A stretch of 33,930 nucleotides of DNA from Chloroflexota bacterium (lineage in GTDB: Bacteria; Chloroflexota; Limnocylindria; Limnocylindrales; CSP1-4): positions 1 to 33,930 of the forward strand of contig DAHXON010000036.1 of the NCBI GenBank assembly GCA_027364875.1, written 5' to 3'. The translations under genes and the position numbers were made by a program. Shown here piece by piece: positions 1 through 8,292 of this stretch. Each line of letters starts with the position of its first letter. The stretch's first letter is position 1. The notes under the pieces were generated by a model. The model made no database searches. It was not told the origin of the DNA and saw only the letters and a list, made by a program, of their open reading frames with translations.

Positions 1-2
1 AC

Positions 3-593
3 TTCGAAGGCAGCCCGGCATTTGGGAATTGGACCGAAGTGCATGAGGAAGGCGACGCCACAGCCACGATCTCGATGGGCGTGTCTTACACGGGCAACTG
101 CGCGGCCCGGCTGCAAGCGTCGACCGCCGGAAACTCGATGACCTATATCCGAAAGGATCTGGGCGGGGCCAGGACCGACGTCTGGGCTACCGGCTGGTTC
201 AACGTCACCGAGGCGGGGGTTGTCAACAACGACGTGCCGTATCTGCGCTTCTTCCAGGACAGCCAAACCCGCATCGTGGACGTTTTCCGCCAGAACGCAG
301 GCGGAAACGCATGGCTGCGGACGGTCGACCCAAGCAATCCGGGGTCCTGGAGCTATACCGATCTGGGAACGCTCATGCCTCTCGACCAGTGGCAGCAAGT
401 GACACTGCACGTGGTTCCCAACGGCGCCCATAGCACGCTGCAGGTGTGGATCGATGACGTACGGGTGTTCTCCGATACAAACTACGATCTGGGGCCGACC
501 GCAACGCAGCTGACCATAGTCCAGCTCGGAGCCGAGCACTATCAGCAGCAGATGATCGAATACATCGACGACGTGGTCATCGGGGCGAATTGA
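3..593 (+). CDS. Secreted concanavalin/LamG-like domain protein, 5' truncated by window edge
   Basis: The reading frame is open to the left edge (first full codon at base 3), so the real start lies outside the window; the GTG at 39 is internal. The visible 196 residues form one all-beta domain. It begins with an F-E-G-S...N-W-T stretch and ends with I-E-Y-I-D-D-V-V-I-G, both typical of LamG/concanavalin-like jelly-roll domains, where the last strand carries the Y-I-D-D motif. W-I-D-D-V-R-V near residue 149 is the matching inner strand. Such domains bind or modify carbohydrates outside the cell. No catalytic motif is visible, so a hydrolase and a simple binding module are both possible. The stop TGA touches the start of the Kelch gene directly, implying one operon with the next two genes. 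Confidence 0.75.
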   Translation, partial: FEGSPAFGNWTEVHEEGDATATISMGVSYTGNCAARLQASTAGNSMTYIRKDLGGARTDVWATGWFNVTEAGVVNNDVPYLRFFQDSQTRIVDVFRQNAGGNAWLRTVDPSNPGSWSYTDLGTLMPLDQWQQVTLHVVPNGAHSTLQVWIDDVRVFSDTNYDLGPTATQLTIVQLGAEHYQQQMIEYIDDVVIGAN

Positions 594-1904
594 GTGATGC
601 GACGAGGAACCGGCTCCGCATCTTCAACAAGAAGGCTGCCAGGAAGGCCGTGGCTTCGTTCGGCTGCCATGGGAGTTGGGGTCCTGGTCCTCGCCGCCGG
701 CGCTGTCAGTTGCGCCGGCAATTCGGCGACGCCGTCGCCCGTGATCCGGCCGGTCCTCGGCTCCGCATCCTGCAGTCTGCCTCCGGCCGCCGGAATCCCC
801 TCCGCCTCGGCCGCCGGAATCCCCTCCGCCTCGGCCGCCGGAATCCCCTCCGCCTCGGCCTCCCCAGGTTTCGCCTTGACGGGCTCTCCGACCGTTGTCA
901 GGGAATACCAGGGAGAGCGTGCCGATGCCGCGCAGCCTGCGGGCACTCTTCTGACTGATGGACGGGTGCTCATCGCCGGTGGCAACAGCCCCTCGGGAGT
1001 ACTCGCCTCCGCCGAGCTCTACGACCCCAAGACCGGGTCTTTCGTGCCGACCGGGAACATGCGAACTCCGCGTAGCTACCGGCATACTGCGACATTGCTC
1101 ACCGATGGGCGGGTCCTGATCACCGGCGGCGACAACGGGGCGGATTATCTGGCCTCGGCCGAGTTGTACGACCCCGCGACAGGCTCCTTCTCCGCTACTG
1201 GCTCGATGACCACAGCGCGAAACGGCGACACGGCCACGCTGCTGTGCGACGGCCAGGTTCTGATCGCGGGAGGCGCGGATCGCTCCGGGCGGCTGGCCTC
1301 TGCCGAGGTGTACGACCCCAGGACGGGGGCCTTCCGAAAGACCGGATCGATGGCCAGGCCTCGCTTCGGACATACGGCCACCCTTCTGACCGACGGCCGC
1401 GTCCTGATCGCCGGCGGCAACGACGGCGCGACGTACCTTCCATCGGCGGAGCTGTACGACCCCATCAGCGGCACCTTCAGCACGACCGGGTCGATGAGTG
1501 CCGGCCGCACCGGGAACACCGCGACCTTGCTCGACGACGGGCTGGTTCTCGTCGCCGGCGGTTCGGTCGCCGCGGGGCATCCGCCATCCGCGGAGCTGTA
1601 CGACGAGATGACGGGTAAGTTCACCCTGACCGGCGCGATGACCACCAGTCGCACCACGCAGACTGCCACCCTGCTACCCGGCGGAAAAGTCCTGCTGGCC
1701 GGTGGTCGGGACGCGAGCACTGCCAGTCTCGATACGGCCGAGCTCTATGACCCGGCCAGCGGCACCTTCTCCGCCACGACCCCGATGGCCACCAGCCGCG
1801 CTGGACAGACCGCGACCCTGCTGCTCGACGGCAGCGCCCTCATCGTCGGTGGGCAGGATTCGAAGGGCAAGTTCGTGACGTCCGCGGAAGTCTATCGGCC
1901 GTGA
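594..1904 (+). CDS. Kelch-repeat beta-propeller lipoprotein
   Basis: A 436-residue secreted protein starting GTG-ATG immediately after the previous stop; ATG 597 is the alternative start. Residues 1-40 are a basic n-region, a hydrophobic stretch and A-V-S-C40, a plausible but non-canonical lipobox. Residues 65-88 are three perfect A-A-G-I-P-S-A-S repeats. From about residue 105 to the end there are seven 47-49-residue repeats. Each has D-G-x-V-L-I-A-G-G, then S-A-E-L-Y-D-P-x-T-G-x-F, then T-G-x-M, and ends in T-A-T-L-L. The last repeat is short (ends A-E-V-Y-R-P) and is probably completed by the N-terminal strand, giving a seven-bladed Kelch/galactose-oxidase-type propeller. No copper-oxidase residues were recognised, so adhesion or ligand binding is more likely than catalysis. 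The stop overlaps the next GTG start. Confidence 0.85.
   Translation: MMRRGTGSASSTRRLPGRPWLRSAAMGVGVLVLAAGAVSCAGNSATPSPVIRPVLGSASCSLPPAAGIPSASAAGIPSASAAGIPSASASPGFALTGSPTVVREYQGERADAAQPAGTLLTDGRVLIAGGNSPSGVLASAELYDPKTGSFVPTGNMRTPRSYRHTATLLTDGRVLITGGDNGADYLASAELYDPATGSFSATGSMTTARNGDTATLLCDGQVLIAGGADRSGRLASAEVYDPRTGAFRKTGSMARPRFGHTATLLTDGRVLIAGGNDGATYLPSAELYDPISGTFSTTGSMSAGRTGNTATLLDDGLVLVAGGSVAAGHPPSAELYDEMTGKFTLTGAMTTSRTTQTATLLPGGKVLLAGGRDASTASLDTAELYDPASGTFSATTPMATSRAGQTATLLLDGSALIVGGQDSKGKFVTSAEVYRP
786..857 (+). repeat. Three perfect 24-bp tandem repeats inside the Kelch lipoprotein gene
   Basis: The unit begins GCCGCCGGAATCCCC and is repeated at 786-809, 810-833 and 834-857 without a mismatch. 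It encodes A-A-G-I-P-S-A-S three times in the linker between the lipid-anchor region and the propeller. Perfect identity, including third codon positions, points to recent slippage or unequal exchange. Confidence 0.95.
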
Positions 1905-3001
1905 AGACCTCGGTCTGCCTTCCGAGTGAGCTCGGCAAGAGGGAGATCGATCGCTGGCGGGAGCTTCAGGCGCGGTGGCCGAGTTTCGACAACCCCTTTC
2001 TCTCACCCCTGTTTGCGATCGCAGTCGGTCGCGTCAGGCCGCAGGCTCGCGTCGCGATCGTGGAGGATGACGGAACGCCCGTGGCATTCCTTCCCTTCGA
2101 GCGCCGCAGGCTCGGGCTGGCGGTGGCGATGGGCTTCGGCCTGTCGGATTGCCAGGCGATGATCTGCGAACCCGAGGCGCAGCTGGACCTGCCGGGCATT
2201 CTCGGCGAGTGCGGCATCTCAGCCTGGCGCTTCGATCACCTGGTGGACTCGCAGCGGTTCATGGTCGGACCCCGGGCCGAAACGTGCCCCGCCCCGAAGA
2301 TAGACCTGGCCATGGGATTCGAGGCGTATGCCGCCGGCGAGGGGCGGCGTTCCCGGACGATCTTCCAAAAGGAGCGGAAGGTCGGCCGCGAGCTGGGCTC
2401 CGTGCGCATCGGCTACGAAGTCCACGACGACGAGGCCCTGGACCTGCTCATGAGGTGGAAGTCGGAGCAATACGGTCGGACGTGCCGGACCGATAGGTTC
2501 GGGCGGGCATCGAACGTCCAGCTCATTCGCGACCTGTACCAGACGGCGGAGCCGGATCTCACCGGGGTGCTCTCGACACTCCACGCCGGCGATCAGCTCA
2601 TCGCGGCGGAGTTCAGCATCCGCTCCGCCACCGTCATGGCGAGCTGGTTCCCTGCCTACGACTGCGAGCTCTCCCGCTATTCACCCGGCTCGATACTCAA
2701 GCTGCGAATGATCGAAGCCGCCGCCCGCTCGGGCTTGCAGCGGATCGAGCTCGGCAAAGGCGACGAGGAGTACAAGGACGGGCTCAAGACCGGCGATCTC
2801 TACGTCTGTGACGGCTGGGTGATCCGACCCAGCGCCTTCGGCTACCTCCGACGCGGGCTCAGCCTTCCACGCGAAGCCGTCGAGGACTTCGTGCTGCGCC
2901 ACCATCGCCTCAGGGTCACGGCCAGGAATCTCCTCAAGAAGATAGGCTCCACAAGGCAGGCGCTGGGTAGAGCAGTTCGGCCGCCCCTCCGCAGAGCCTG
3001 A
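1901..3001 (+). CDS. CelD/BcsL- and FemAB-like GNAT acyltransferase
   Basis: A 366-residue cytoplasmic protein with no signal peptide. The GTG start overlaps the Kelch stop (GTGA), so translation is coupled. The layout matches the GNAT group annotated as 'CelD/BcsL, acetyltransferase involved in cellulose biosynthesis' (Acetyltransf_6). An N-terminal half carries V-A-F-L-P-F-E-R-R, a second acyltransferase domain lies at about residues 150-300, and the late strand-turn [15 protein letters not shown] precedes D-G-L-K-T-G. In this family the E-Y-K-x-x-x motif closes the acyl-CoA site. The C-terminal 60 residues are basic. With neighbours encoding secreted carbohydrate-domain proteins, a role in modifying a surface polysaccharide or its precursor is likely, but the substrate cannot be read from sequence. 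Confidence 0.8.
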   Translation: MKTSVCLPSELGKREIDRWRELQARWPSFDNPFLSPLFAIAVGRVRPQARVAIVEDDGTPVAFLPFERRRLGLAVAMGFGLSDCQAMICEPEAQLDLPGILGECGISAWRFDHLVDSQRFMVGPRAETCPAPKIDLAMGFEAYAAGEGRRSRTIFQKERKVGRELGSVRIGYEVHDDEALDLLMRWKSEQYGRTCRTDRFGRASNVQLIRDLYQTAEPDLTGVLSTLHAGDQLIAAEFSIRSATVMASWFPAYDCELSRYSPGSILKLRMIEAAARSGLQRIELGKGDEEYKDGLKTGDLYVCDGWVIRPSAFGYLRRGLSLPREAVEDFVLRHHRLRVTARNLLKKIGSTRQALGRAVRPPLRRA

Positions 3002-3013
3002 CCAGAGCCCGTT

Positions 3014-3056
3014 CGAGTCGCGAATGGCGAGGCGGGCGCAGCCGCCACTCGACTCG
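3014..3056. terminator. Imperfect hairpin between convergent genes
   Basis: CGAGTCG (3014-3020) pairs with CGACTCG (3050-3056), and GGCG (3026-3029) with CGCC (3043-3046). It lies in the 65-bp gap between two converging genes, where a shared terminator is expected. There is no T tract, so this is a weak call. Confidence 0.4.
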
Positions 3057-3066
3057 CCGATTCGGG

Positions 3067-4143
3067 TCAAGCAGGGTTCTCCACCGTGATCCAGTCGATC
3101 TGGATGTCCTCGGTACCGGTAGTCCCGCTCGGACATCCGTCGGCATGGCACTCCTGCTGCAGGACGACATGCTTGAGCGTGGCGGGAAGGGTCGAGGACG
3201 TGCCCTGGTAGGTCCAGACCGGCGTCGCCATATCGTCGATGTAGGCTCTGACGACGTTGTTGGCGCGCTCGAATCGAAGGGTATGCCACTGGCTCAGGTC
3301 CACCGAGTAGGAGTGGTACTTCTGCGAGTTGCTCGAGCCGTAGTGCAGGAAGGTCGTGCAGCCCGACGAGGTGTCGGACTCGCAGAAGTCCTCCTCGCCG
3401 CCGGCGGGCCATGAGGAATTGCCGTCGGGCCAGCGCATCGGGATTATGTAGTGACTCGCGACTCCGTCGTTGATGATCCGGAAGCGAACCGTCACGCGCT
3501 GGTCGATCGAGCTGTAGCCGCGCAGGACCAGCCCGGCGGTATACCAGTCCGCTCCACACGGCCCTTCGGTCTCATAGCTCATCAACAGATGGAGGTAGCC
3601 ACCCGACACGACGGCATGGGAGGGTATCGCGCAGTTGCGGGGCCCCGAGCCGTAGGGACCGTTGTAGCTCGCCCAGTGGCCTGGCAACCCGCCCGAGTTG
3701 AAGCTGTCACTCACCACTGTCACCCAGCCGGTGGTCTCAGGCGGGGGAGTGGGAGCGGGCGTCGCAGGCTTGGGAGTCGCGGGCTTCGGAGTGGGACGCG
3801 GCGTCACGACTGGCGCGGGCGTGGGGCCTACGGTCGGCACGGGCGTCGGGTCCGGCGAAGGGCTGTCAAGAGCCGTCGGCGAGCTGGTCGGCGTGGACGT
3901 CGGGCTGGGCTGCAACGAAGGAGTGGCGGTCTCCGGCGCCGCGGCGAGCGGGGTGGCGGTAGCCGTTGGGGTCGTACCGGCCGCCGGCCCCGACATTCGA
4001 TCCGCCCCCGCCAGCGTGAAGGCGGCCACGAGAAGCGCGGCCAGCCCGACCAGGGCAGCCCGGTCGCGACCGCGGAGGCGGTGCCATCTGCCTGTGCCGG
4101 GATCGGAGCCGGACGAAGGCTCGCCTCCCTGGTTCAGTACCAC
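3067..4143 (-). CDS. Membrane-anchored GH16-like protein, copy 1
   Basis: I chose GTG 4143 (358 aa) because AGGGAGG lies 4 nt upstream and the product then begins with a short basic n-region and one hydrophobic helix (R-A-A-L-V-G-L-A-A-L-L-V-A). An in-frame ATG at 4308 with GAAGG upstream would add 55 residues. After the helix comes a Thr/Pro/Ser-rich linker of about 90 residues, then a domain of about 220 residues at the C-terminus. That domain contains E250-E-D-F-C-E255, which fits the GH16 signature E-x-D-x-x-E (nucleophile and acid/base glutamates), inside W-P-A-G-G-E-E-D. It ends I-Q-I-D-W-I-T-V-E-N-P. Activity on a beta-glucan-type polysaccharide outside the cell is inferred from the family. 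A paralog is divergently transcribed from 4547. An extra Cys sits inside the catalytic motif. Confidence 0.75.
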   Translation of the reverse strand: MVLNQGGEPSSGSDPGTGRWHRLRGRDRAALVGLAALLVAAFTLAGADRMSGPAAGTTPTATATPLAAAPETATPSLQPSPTSTPTSSPTALDSPSPDPTPVPTVGPTPAPVVTPRPTPKPATPKPATPAPTPPPETTGWVTVVSDSFNSGGLPGHWASYNGPYGSGPRNCAIPSHAVVSGGYLHLLMSYETEGPCGADWYTAGLVLRGYSSIDQRVTVRFRIINDGVASHYIIPMRWPDGNSSWPAGGEEDFCESDTSSGCTTFLHYGSSNSQKYHSYSVDLSQWHTLRFERANNVVRAYIDDMATPVWTYQGTSSTLPATLKHVVLQQECHADGCPSGTTGTEDIQIDWITVENPA

Positions 4144-4546
4144 GGCGCCTCCCTGCCCGAGAGCGAGGAGCCCAACCTCGCCCGCTCGACTCTCGAGGTC
4201 CACCTTGCGTCGCTCTGCCCCTGCCGCCACGAGCCTGCGACCCGCGTCGACGGCGCTACCCGATTGCGGCAGTGTAGTCCAGCCGCCAAACCACGGCCAA
4301 GAGGTCATTGGTCGAGACCTTCGCGCGCTTTGCCCGGAGCATGTCTCCGACAGTCGCCACCGGCCGATTCCTCCCGGATGGTCACAACAGACCAGGCAGG
4401 ACCGGGAGATAGGGCGAAGGGCCGGCGAGCCTTCTGGGCCATGGAGCCGGTGTGGTCGCGGTGCCTAGAGTCGACAGACCGCAGCCCTTGCCACAGAGGG
4501 TTCTCGCGGCGCCCGCACTGTCCGTGGGCATTCGGAGACCCCCCAC
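4144..4546. other. Intergenic region between divergent GH16-like genes
   Basis: This 403-bp stretch separates two divergent paralogs. The minus-strand half is open in frame with the copy-1 gene up to ATG 4308, so part of it could be coding. It holds one candidate minus-strand promoter (4271-4300). For the plus-strand gene I see GGAG about 9 nt before its ATG, but no convincing -35/-10 pair. No riboswitch, tRNA or repeat was recognised. Confidence 0.5.
4271..4300 (-). promoter_or_regulatory. Candidate sigma-70-type promoter for GH16-like copy 1
   Basis: On the minus strand TTGGCC (4300-4295) is followed after 18 nt by TACACT (4276-4271). Each matches the -35/-10 consensus at about four of six positions. 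If used, transcription starts near 4264, which favours the GTG 4143 start over ATG 4308. Confidence 0.35.
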
Positions 4547-5920
4547 ATGCAGATACCCTCGAAGTTTCGGCACGGCAACTTTCTACGGCTGGCACTCGTC
4601 GTGGGCGGCGTGGCAGCGCTCGTCATCCCGGTCGTGGTCTCGGCTTACGCCAGCCCGACCTACGCCCTCGCGATCTCGCATTCCTCGGACCGCAGCTCCG
4701 CCGCTCCCCTGGCAGGCGCTCGGATCGGCGGCACCGCCTACATCTTCATAGCGCCTTCGCATGGCGTTACCAGGGCCAGCTTCTGGCTCGACAATCCGGC
4801 CATGACGGGTAAGCCGGCGAACGTCGACACGACCGCCCCATTCGATTTCGTCGGAACCCGGTCTTCCGGCAAGGCGATGCCGTGGAGCGCCTCCTCGGCC
4901 CCCGTCGGAACCCATCGGATCAGCGTCCGGGTCGCCACCTCCCGTGGCACGACTTCCTTCACGACGGAATTCACCGTCGCCAGGGGCGTGCGCACCGTGA
5001 CTCCATCGGCCTCGACCGCCCCAGGCGCCACCAGCGCGCCGACGGCTACGCCGACCCCAGGCGTCACGCCCACTCCGGCCCCTGCGACACCTTCTCCCAG
5101 CCCGGTTTCCGTTGGCGTGCCGTCGACCCCACGACCGACCAGCACGCCGGCACCGATTCGAACGCCTGCCCCGACCGCGGCTCCCACGGCCGCTCCGACG
5201 CCCAAGCCGACGCCCAGGCCCACGGCCGTCCCGACCGCCACGCCACCGGCCTCGACGCCGGGCTGGACGACCGTTGTCGACGACCAGTTCAACTCGGGCG
5301 GCGTGCCCTCGCATTGGGCCGCGTACGACGGGCCGTACGGCTCCGGCGTTCAGAACTGCGCCGCCCCGTCGCAGGACACCGTCTCAGGCGGCTACCTCCA
5401 CCTCACCATGGCGTACAGGTCTTCCGGGAACTGCGGCGCCGGCTGGTACACGGGCGGCCTCTCTCTCGACGGCTTCTCCAGCGTGGACCAGCGCGTGACC
5501 GTCCGCCTGCGGGTCATCGACACCGGCAACGCGACGAGCCACTTGATCATCCCCATGCGCTGGCCCGACGACAACGCCTCGTGGCCCACCGGCGGCGAAG
5601 AGGACTACTTCGAGGGCGACTCGGACGGCGGCATCAACACCTTCCTCCACTACGGCTCCAACAACGCCCAGGTGGCCTCGCCTGACTACAACGTGGACCT
5701 GAGCACCTGGCACACCATCCAGGTCACCAGGCTCAACCACGTGGTCACCGTCTCGGTCGACGGATCCGCCTGGACCTACTCCGGGTCCCAGTCAACCCTC
5801 CCGGACACTCTCAAGCACGTCGTTCTTCAGCAGGAATGCCACGCGAACGGATGCCCGAGCGGTACCTCCGGAACCGAGGATCTCCAGATCGACTGGATCA
5901 CCATCGAAAACCCGAGCTGA
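4547..5920 (+). CDS. Secreted GH16-like protein with Ig-like domain, copy 2
   Basis: A 457-residue protein; ATG is preceded by GGAG at 9 nt. Residues 1-36 are a signal sequence (hydrophobic core L-A-L-V-V-G-G-V-A-A-L-V-I-P, then S-A-Y-A). Residues about 45-146 form a bacterial Ig-like strand-rich domain (A-S-F-W-L-D-N, T-A-P-F-D-F, G-T-H-R-I-S-V-R-V). Residues about 150-235 are a Pro/Thr/Ala linker. The rest is a GH16-like domain with E351-E-D-Y-F-E356, matching E-x-D-x-x-E. It closely resembles the divergent copy-1 protein (shared G-P-Y-G-S-G, W-Y-T-G-G, H-V-V-L-Q-Q-E-C-H-A-x-G-C-P-S-G). Copy 1 lacks the Ig-like domain. An extracellular polysaccharide hydrolase or transglycosylase is inferred from the fold and motif; no substrate is shown. 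Confidence 0.8.
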   Translation: MQIPSKFRHGNFLRLALVVGGVAALVIPVVVSAYASPTYALAISHSSDRSSAAPLAGARIGGTAYIFIAPSHGVTRASFWLDNPAMTGKPANVDTTAPFDFVGTRSSGKAMPWSASSAPVGTHRISVRVATSRGTTSFTTEFTVARGVRTVTPSASTAPGATSAPTATPTPGVTPTPAPATPSPSPVSVGVPSTPRPTSTPAPIRTPAPTAAPTAAPTPKPTPRPTAVPTATPPASTPGWTTVVDDQFNSGGVPSHWAAYDGPYGSGVQNCAAPSQDTVSGGYLHLTMAYRSSGNCGAGWYTGGLSLDGFSSVDQRVTVRLRVIDTGNATSHLIIPMRWPDDNASWPTGGEEDYFEGDSDGGINTFLHYGSNNAQVASPDYNVDLSTWHTIQVTRLNHVVTVSVDGSAWTYSGSQSTLPDTLKHVVLQQECHANGCPSGTSGTEDLQIDWITIENPS

Positions 5921-5970
5921 CCGAACGGACCGGCCGAACCCGCGGCCCGGCCACGGAAGACTGCTCAGAC

Positions 5971-6008
5971 CGAGGCCCGGCTGCAGATCGGATCTGCGCC
6001 GGGCCTCG
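5971..6008. terminator. Strong bidirectional hairpin terminator
   Basis: CGAGGCCCGGC (5971-5981) pairs perfectly with GCCGGGCCTCG (5998-6008). Inside it GCAGAT (5983-5988) pairs with ATCTGC (5992-5997) around a CGG loop, with one bulged T. That gives 17 base pairs between two converging genes. There is no T tract, so termination may be Rho-assisted or structure-driven. Confidence 0.75.
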
Positions 6009-6025
6009 AGATTCGCTCAGGGGCG

Positions 6026-8101
6026 TCAGTGTCCGTTGTTTCGGGCGCTGGACCTGTTGTGAGTCTCCGGGTGCGGCTCCGGCAGGGCGGTCGCAACCGT
6101 GTTGCGGCCGGACGCCTTGGAGCGGTAGAGGGCCGTGTCCGCCGCCGCGACCGTGTCGGCGACATGAGGGCTGTCCGGGTCGATCGCGGACACTCCCGCG
6201 CTGACGGTCAGGACGCCCCAGGGCGGATTCTGGTCATGTGGCAGGTTGAGCGACGAGACCCCATGAGCGATGCGAGCGGCAACCGTTTCGCCCTCTTCGA
6301 GGGTCGTCTCTCGAAGAAGTACGAGGAACTCCTCGCCGCCGTATCGATAGACGCGGTCTTCGGGACGAACCTCGTCCTGGATCCGCCGCGCCACCATCCG
6401 CAGGACCTCGTCGCCGGCCGTGTGGCCGAGCATGTCGTTGTAGGCCTTGAAATGGTCGATGTCGATCATGATCACGCCGGCGGGCTTCCGCGAGAGTGCC
6501 GCCAGCCGCTCCGCCTCGGCCAGATCCGAATCCATGACCAGCCGGTTGTAGGCTCCGGTCAGGGCGTCGTGATGCGCGGCCACCTCCAGGCTGCCGGCCG
6601 CGAGCTGCAGCCTGCGCCGCTCCCTCGACAGAGTGGCGACCAGTTCCTGCAGGCTCGACGCCTCCGAGTTGAGCGTGGCGACGACGAGCCCGCGAGCGAT
6701 CGCCCGATTGAGGTAGGGGACCAGCTCGGCGTCGTAGATTGGAGTGGCGATCCCGTCGTAGCCTTCTTCGGTCAGCCTGTCGATGGCCTTTCCGCGAGTC
6801 ACGATGTTGAACTCGTAACCGGCCTCGGGGACGATCCACTCCGCGGTCGCATTGCAGGCCTCCAGCTCCTTGGCCGCGGCCTGGACCCCCATCCGGACCG
6901 GGTCCCAGAACGATCCGTCCTCGATCCCCAGGACGGCGATCCGGATGCGCTTTCGCGCCGGACCGAGTGGTCTGGGCCGCCGCTCCTTCATCGCGGTGGT
7001 CTCCACGATGCCTTCGTACGGTCGCCAGAAGTCGTGGTAGTTGTCCGGAGTGACGACGTCGGAGTGCGTGATCATGCGCGGATCGGTCGGCCGCCAGCCG
7101 TGGGCGATGCTGTTGAACAGATGGATCGGAGTGTCGTGACCCTGGCCGAACGGGTCCTGCGTCACCACCGCGCTGATCAGTCCGGACTGGAGTCCCTCGA
7201 TCGTCCGATCCAAAATGTCGTGCCCTATGACGACCGTCTTGCCGGCGAGCGAGGTGCCCCGCAGCGCATCCGCCGCGCCCAGCGCGCCGTACGCCTCGGT
7301 GCTGTAGACGCCGGCGAGATGCGGATGGGTCTTGATGAAGGACGTGACCAGGTGCGCGGTCCGGGGAGTCTCGGTGGGCGTGCCGAAGACGCTTTCGAGG
7401 ACGCCCACGACCTGGAGGTTCGGGAATCGCTCGAGGACGGTGCTCTCGAAGCCACGACGTCGCAGCTCGGCTCCGGCATGACGGAAGTGGGGCGACAGAA
7501 GTAGGACCTGCCCGCCCTCCGGCAGCATGCCCCCCATCACTTCGGCGCAGGTGCAGCCGAGCAGGTAATCGTCCGCGCCCACGTACAAGAGTCGGCGGCA
7601 GGGCTCACCGGAGGCAGCGTAGAACTGGTACGCGCCGGCCTGGAGGCGGGAGATCGTGGAGTTGAGGGCCTCGGCGACTCTGCGAACCTTCGGCTCGGCT
7701 GGCAGCTTGATCGGCGTCGCGTATACGGTGAGGCGCTTGGCCGGCTCGCCCTGGGCGAGGTTGGCGAACTCATCGACGAGAGCAAGCACGTCGCGCGCGG
7801 CGAGCATCTCCATGGAGTCGGCGATCTTGTCCAGGGGCTCGTCCACCGTCCGCGTCATGCCCAGGCGTGTCACGGCGGCCCCCACGGCCATTCCCGCTCC
7901 CACGAAGCCGGCACCGGCGCCGAGACTCTGATTGCCGAGGATCCACAGCCCGAATGCCGCGCCGCAGCAGGCGAGCGACAGGAACATGGCGACCAGCACG
8001 GGACCGGCCGCGGGGAAGGTCAGGGCAGCGCGGAACAACCGCCAGGTATGACGGGCCGCTGAGCCAGTCTTCGGGATCTGCTTCGTTGGCGCCCCGACCA
8101 T
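6026..8101 (-). CDS. Membrane diguanylate cyclase with periplasmic-binding-protein-like sensor
   Basis: A 691-residue protein (ATG, AGG 9 nt upstream). Two hydrophobic helices lie at about 33-55 and 59-78, a hairpin that should place the rest in the cytoplasm. Residues about 168-365 resemble the second lobe of a sugar-type periplasmic-binding/LacI fold (V-G-A-D-D-Y-L-L-G, T-H-P-H-L-A-G-V-Y-S, V-V-T-Q-D-P-F-G-Q-G). Residues about 386-479 resemble the first lobe (I-R-I-A-V-L-G, S-F-W-D-P-V-R-M-G, E-E-G-Y-D-G-I-A-T-P). A coiled coil (482-508) leads to a GGDEF domain (510-675) with G588-G-E-E-F592 and an R579-P-E-D582 inhibitory site five residues before it. An active, product-inhibited c-di-GMP synthase is expected. 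The ligand is unknown. Its surface-polysaccharide neighbours suggest a target but do not prove one. Confidence 0.88.
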   Translation of the reverse strand: MVGAPTKQIPKTGSAARHTWRLFRAALTFPAAGPVLVAMFLSLACCGAAFGLWILGNQSLGAGAGFVGAGMAVGAAVTRLGMTRTVDEPLDKIADSMEMLAARDVLALVDEFANLAQGEPAKRLTVYATPIKLPAEPKVRRVAEALNSTISRLQAGAYQFYAASGEPCRRLLYVGADDYLLGCTCAEVMGGMLPEGGQVLLLSPHFRHAGAELRRRGFESTVLERFPNLQVVGVLESVFGTPTETPRTAHLVTSFIKTHPHLAGVYSTEAYGALGAADALRGTSLAGKTVVIGHDILDRTIEGLQSGLISAVVTQDPFGQGHDTPIHLFNSIAHGWRPTDPRMITHSDVVTPDNYHDFWRPYEGIVETTAMKERRPRPLGPARKRIRIAVLGIEDGSFWDPVRMGVQAAAKELEACNATAEWIVPEAGYEFNIVTRGKAIDRLTEEGYDGIATPIYDAELVPYLNRAIARGLVVATLNSEASSLQELVATLSRERRRLQLAAGSLEVAAHHDALTGAYNRLVMDSDLAEAERLAALSRKPAGVIMIDIDHFKAYNDMLGHTAGDEVLRMVARRIQDEVRPEDRVYRYGGEEFLVLLRETTLEEGETVAARIAHGVSSLNLPHDQNPPWGVLTVSAGVSAIDPDSPHVADTVAAADTALYRSKASGRNTVATALPEPHPETHNRSSARNNGH

Positions 8102-8181
8102 TGTCCGTACCTGCGAACCGGCTTGCGGGCAGGTGGCCCGCGGGTGAGGACATGCCGCAGCCGGAGCTGCATGCTCTCAGC

Positions 8182-8209
8182 AGAGTAGTCGGCGGCGGGC
8201 GGCAGGCAA
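8182..8209 (-). promoter_or_regulatory. Candidate promoter for the diguanylate cyclase gene
   Basis: Minus strand TTGCCT (8209-8204), 16-nt spacer, TACTCT (8187-8182). Both hexamers are partial matches to consensus, and the position about 80 bp before the ATG is suitable. Confidence 0.35.
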
Positions 8210-8280
8210 TTGACACTTTGGTTATCCGCGACAACCGCCAATAGGCCGGCTTCATCTGTAAACAGGTACGCCCCTCCTGG

Positions 8281-8286
8281 TATCGT
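8281..8286 (+). promoter_or_regulatory. -10 element for a probably leaderless lipB transcript
   Basis: TATCGT (TANNNT type) ends 6 nt before the lipB ATG at 8293, so transcription would begin at or next to the A of the start codon. No Shine-Dalgarno lies upstream of that ATG. The -35 region is poor. Confidence 0.45.
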
Positions 8287-8292
8287 GCCCGC

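Noticed and set aside
786-857. CRISPR-like short repeats
   Set aside because: The units are directly abutting without spacers and lie in frame in a coding region.
4309-4546. Riboswitch before the GH16-like copy 2 gene
   Set aside because: No conserved cyclic-di-GMP or other riboswitch core could be recognised by eye, and no terminator/antiterminator pair is visible.
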